Shown: positions 62,467 to 64,000 of the stretch, one piece after another
Numbering within the stretch: position 1 is the first letter of the stretch
Layout of the letters: every line of letters starts with the position of its first letter
Source of the DNA: Cysteiniphilum litorale
GTDB lineage: Bacteria > Pseudomonadota > Gammaproteobacteria > Francisellales > Francisellaceae
Direction of reading: 5' to 3'
Assembly: GCF_003428165.1 (NCBI RefSeq)
Contig: NZ_QLIQ01000001.1
Span: 124,001 to 188,000 of the forward strand
Length of the DNA: 64,000 bases
Position numbers and translations under genes: made by a program
Notes under the pieces: generated by a model
What the model was told of the DNA's origin: nothing
The model's database searches: none
What the model saw: the letters and a program-made list of their open reading frames with translations, nothing else

Positions 62467-63210
62467 ATGAATATTGAAATTTGTCTAGATAATCTTGAAT
62501 CCGTTGATGTCGTAGCAAAATTTCCTGAGATAACTCGTTTGGAGATTTGTAGTGCTCTTAGTTTGGATGGTTTAACACCTGCGCCTTATTTAGTGCAATA
62601 TGCTAAAGAGAAATCAGTAGCTCGTCGTCACACAATGATCCGCCCGCGCGCGGGGGATTTATGCTATAACGAGGCTGAAATTAAGATGATGGCTCAAGAG
62701 ATAAAGCTTATGCATGAGTCAGGTGCCAATGGCGTTGTTATCGGTGTGCTTGATACAAACAGTCATATTAATATTGCAGCAACCAAATACTTAACGGATC
62801 TTGCTAAGTCTTATCAATTAGAGGTTACTTTTCACCGTGCGATTGACATGGTGCCTGATTATCTTGCCAGTGTGCAGATATGTGTCGATCTGGGTATTGA
62901 TCGCATTTTAACATCTGGTGGTCAAAAGAAAGCATTTATGGGGCTAGATGACATTGCCAAAGTGATGCAAAAATATCATGGTCAAATCGAGATTATGGCA
63001 GGTGGCGGAGTCAACAAAGATAATATTCCACATTTTAAAGAAATTGGCGTTGATGCCGTGCATTTCTCAGCGGCGAGTAACAAAAGTAATGTGCAGGGTG
63101 AAAGTGTTTTTAGCAAAAGCTCATTAAGTTATAACGTAACTAATGAAGATATTGTTAAAGAAAATATTGCAGCTATAGCTTGTCAATATCAATCACCACT
63201 ATCTTGCTGA
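62467..63210 (+). CDS. cutC: CutC-family protein
   Basis: TIM-barrel protein of 247 residues. IEICLDNLESV, RLEICSALSLDGLTPAPYLVQYAKE, MIRPRAGDLCYNEAEI, GVVIGVLDTN, TFHRAID, RILTSGGQKKAFMG and IMAGGGVNKDNI are the family blocks. CutC was named for copper handling in E. coli, but its actual reaction is unclear. GGGGGAGG is 10 bases before the ATG. It overlaps hslR by 22 bases at its 3' end in convergent orientation. Confidence 0.92.
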   Translation: MNIEICLDNLESVDVVAKFPEITRLEICSALSLDGLTPAPYLVQYAKEKSVARRHTMIRPRAGDLCYNEAEIKMMAQEIKLMHESGANGVVIGVLDTNSHINIAATKYLTDLAKSYQLEVTFHRAIDMVPDYLASVQICVDLGIDRILTSGGQKKAFMGLDDIAKVMQKYHGQIEIMAGGGVNKDNIPHFKEIGVDAVHFSAASNKSNVQGESVFSKSSLSYNVTNEDIVKENIAAIACQYQSPLSC

Positions 63211-63581
63211 TGCTTAAAAGACATAATTTGGCGACGTTCTTTTTTATTTGGTTTCGTTGGATTGGGTAGAGTGGCTTTGTTTAATTTCCTAAGCATTGTT
63301 TCATGCTCGCGTTTCTCAATGCTATCAGTAGTTTCATTGTAAAGTGTTTGCGCAATACTTGCCTCCCCTCGCGTATCAGATAAGCCGATGACTGTTACAA
63401 CTTTCTCAGCATAGCCTTGACGAATGGTGAGTGTCGCACCAATCTCAACTTTTTTACTGACTTTGGAGCGCGCGCCATTGTAATGCACTTTGCCACCTTC
63501 AATAGCATCCTTGGCTAATTGGCGCGTTTTGAAAAAACGTGCCGCCCATAACCATTTGTCTAAACGAACATCATCTGCCAT
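63189..63581 (-). CDS. hslR: Ribosome-associated heat shock protein Hsp15 (S4 domain)
   Basis: RNA-binding S4 protein of 130 residues. RLDKWLWAARFFKTRQLAKDAIEGGKVHYNGARSKVSKKVEIG is the S4 block; the basic tail (NKATLPNPTKPNKKERRQIM) matches HslR, which recycles 50S subunits blocked with nascent chains after heat shock. Convergent with cutC and 32 bases downstream of gor. Confidence 0.9.
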   Translation of the reverse strand: MADDVRLDKWLWAARFFKTRQLAKDAIEGGKVHYNGARSKVSKKVEIGATLTIRQGYAEKVVTVIGLSDTRGEASIAQTLYNETTDSIEKREHETMLRKLNKATLPNPTKPNKKERRQIMSFKHQQDSGD

Positions 63582-63613
63582 ATTTTATCCTTGTAGAAAT
63601 TAGCTTAGTAATA

Positions 63614-64000
63614 TTAGCGCATGGTAACCAGCTCTTCAGCACTGGTTGGATGAATGGCAATGGTGTTATCAAGGTCTTGTTTTGTGGCACCCATTTGGAT
63701 GGCAACGGCAAAGCCCTGTAATATTTCATCGGCATCTAAACCAATCAAGTGACAACCTACCACTTTTTCATCAGCACCTGCAACGATAAGCTTCATCACG
63801 GTAGGCAATCTAAAGCCCGAGATCGCAGCAAAAAGCGGGGTGAATTTACTTTGATAAACTTTGACATTATCTTTGCCATACTGATCATTGGCATCTTTTT
63901 CAGATAACCCCACTGTACCAATTGCTGGATGTGAGAAAACAACTGTGGGAATCAAATGTGCATCCAACTTAAGATTGCTTTCACCATTAAATAAACGTCT
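63614..64000 (-). CDS. gor: Glutathione reductase, C-terminal part; continues beyond the window
   Basis: NADPH-dependent flavoenzyme that reduces oxidised glutathione. Only the last 128 residues are here, the dimerisation domain: [66 protein letters not shown]. The His-Glu of IHPTSAEE is the catalytic proton pair. The redox-active CVNVGC part lies outside. It would supply glutathione for the Prx-Grx fusion at 46781. Confidence 0.95.
   Translation of the reverse strand, partial: RRLFNGESNLKLDAHLIPTVVFSHPAIGTVGLSEKDANDQYGKDNVKVYQSKFTPLFAAISGFRLPTVMKLIVAGADEKVVGCHLIGLDADEILQGFAVAIQMGATKQDLDNTIAIHPTSAEELVTMR

Overview
The window looks like a chromosomal segment of a low-GC gammaproteobacterium, judged from a complete Gram-negative envelope gene set (Mla lipid transport, OmpA-family protein, RND pump, chaperone-usher fimbriae), MinCDE, FeoAB, and typical gammaproteobacterial forms of RecF, exonuclease I, AmpD and TusE. 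The gene mix and base composition would fit a relative of Francisella (for example the Fastidiosibacteraceae), but that placement is inference. No rRNA, tRNA, CRISPR array, intact insertion sequence or prophage was recognised.

Layout. Positions 1-2.7 kb hold the start of an alpha-type (CS1/Tcf-like) fimbrial operon on the minus strand, whose usher runs off the left edge. Then come dgt and recF, and an RND pump with its adaptor (5.4-9.6 kb, minus). A ThiF/MoeB-rhodanese protein and CbpA-CbpM precede a TPP riboswitch that controls a PQ-loop membrane protein, probably a thiamine transporter (12.3-13.1 kb). Two cation transporters, feoAB, wrbA, a YihY protein and a HigBA-type toxin-antitoxin pair follow. 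From 20.9 to 25.3 kb lie sbcB, ampD, an MFS carrier and accA; from 25.3 to 30.6 kb an exported MsrB, a flippase with tusE, a lipoprotein and rpsA. A run from 38.0 down to 32.3 kb (minus) joins minCDE, mlaFEDCB, ibaG and a MAPEG protein in one tightly packed unit.

From 38 to 46.5 kb the content is more accessory: a lone FecCD permease, a secreted pectate-lyase-like beta-helix protein, fmt, a class III Fic enzyme, and a visibly AT-rich four-gene cluster (DMT exporter, cysteine-rich FMN flavoprotein, TrpE/PabB-like and TrpG/PabA-like subunits) that ends in a 116-bp imperfect inverted repeat. This cluster is the best candidate in the window for an undescribed small-molecule system.

From 46.6 to 64 kb there is a small secreted peptide, a peroxiredoxin-glutaredoxin fusion, rpe, an amino acid permease followed by arginine decarboxylase speA with a structured leader carrying a 5-codon ORF, a HepT-MntA pair, a superinfection-immunity-like protein next to uvrD, pepP, an OmpA-family protein, hpt, tatD, a truncated AlbA_2 gene, a methyltransferase, an unpaired zeta-like kinase, agmatinase (completing arginine to putrescine with speA), cutC, hslR and the end of gor.

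Several intergenic gaps carry strong inverted repeats, at about 12.14, 15.65, 22.33, 28.2, 40.87, 46.4 and 51.8 kb, with no obvious common sequence between them. Start codons were moved inward where a ribosome binding site or family alignment favoured it; these choices are stated in the entries.
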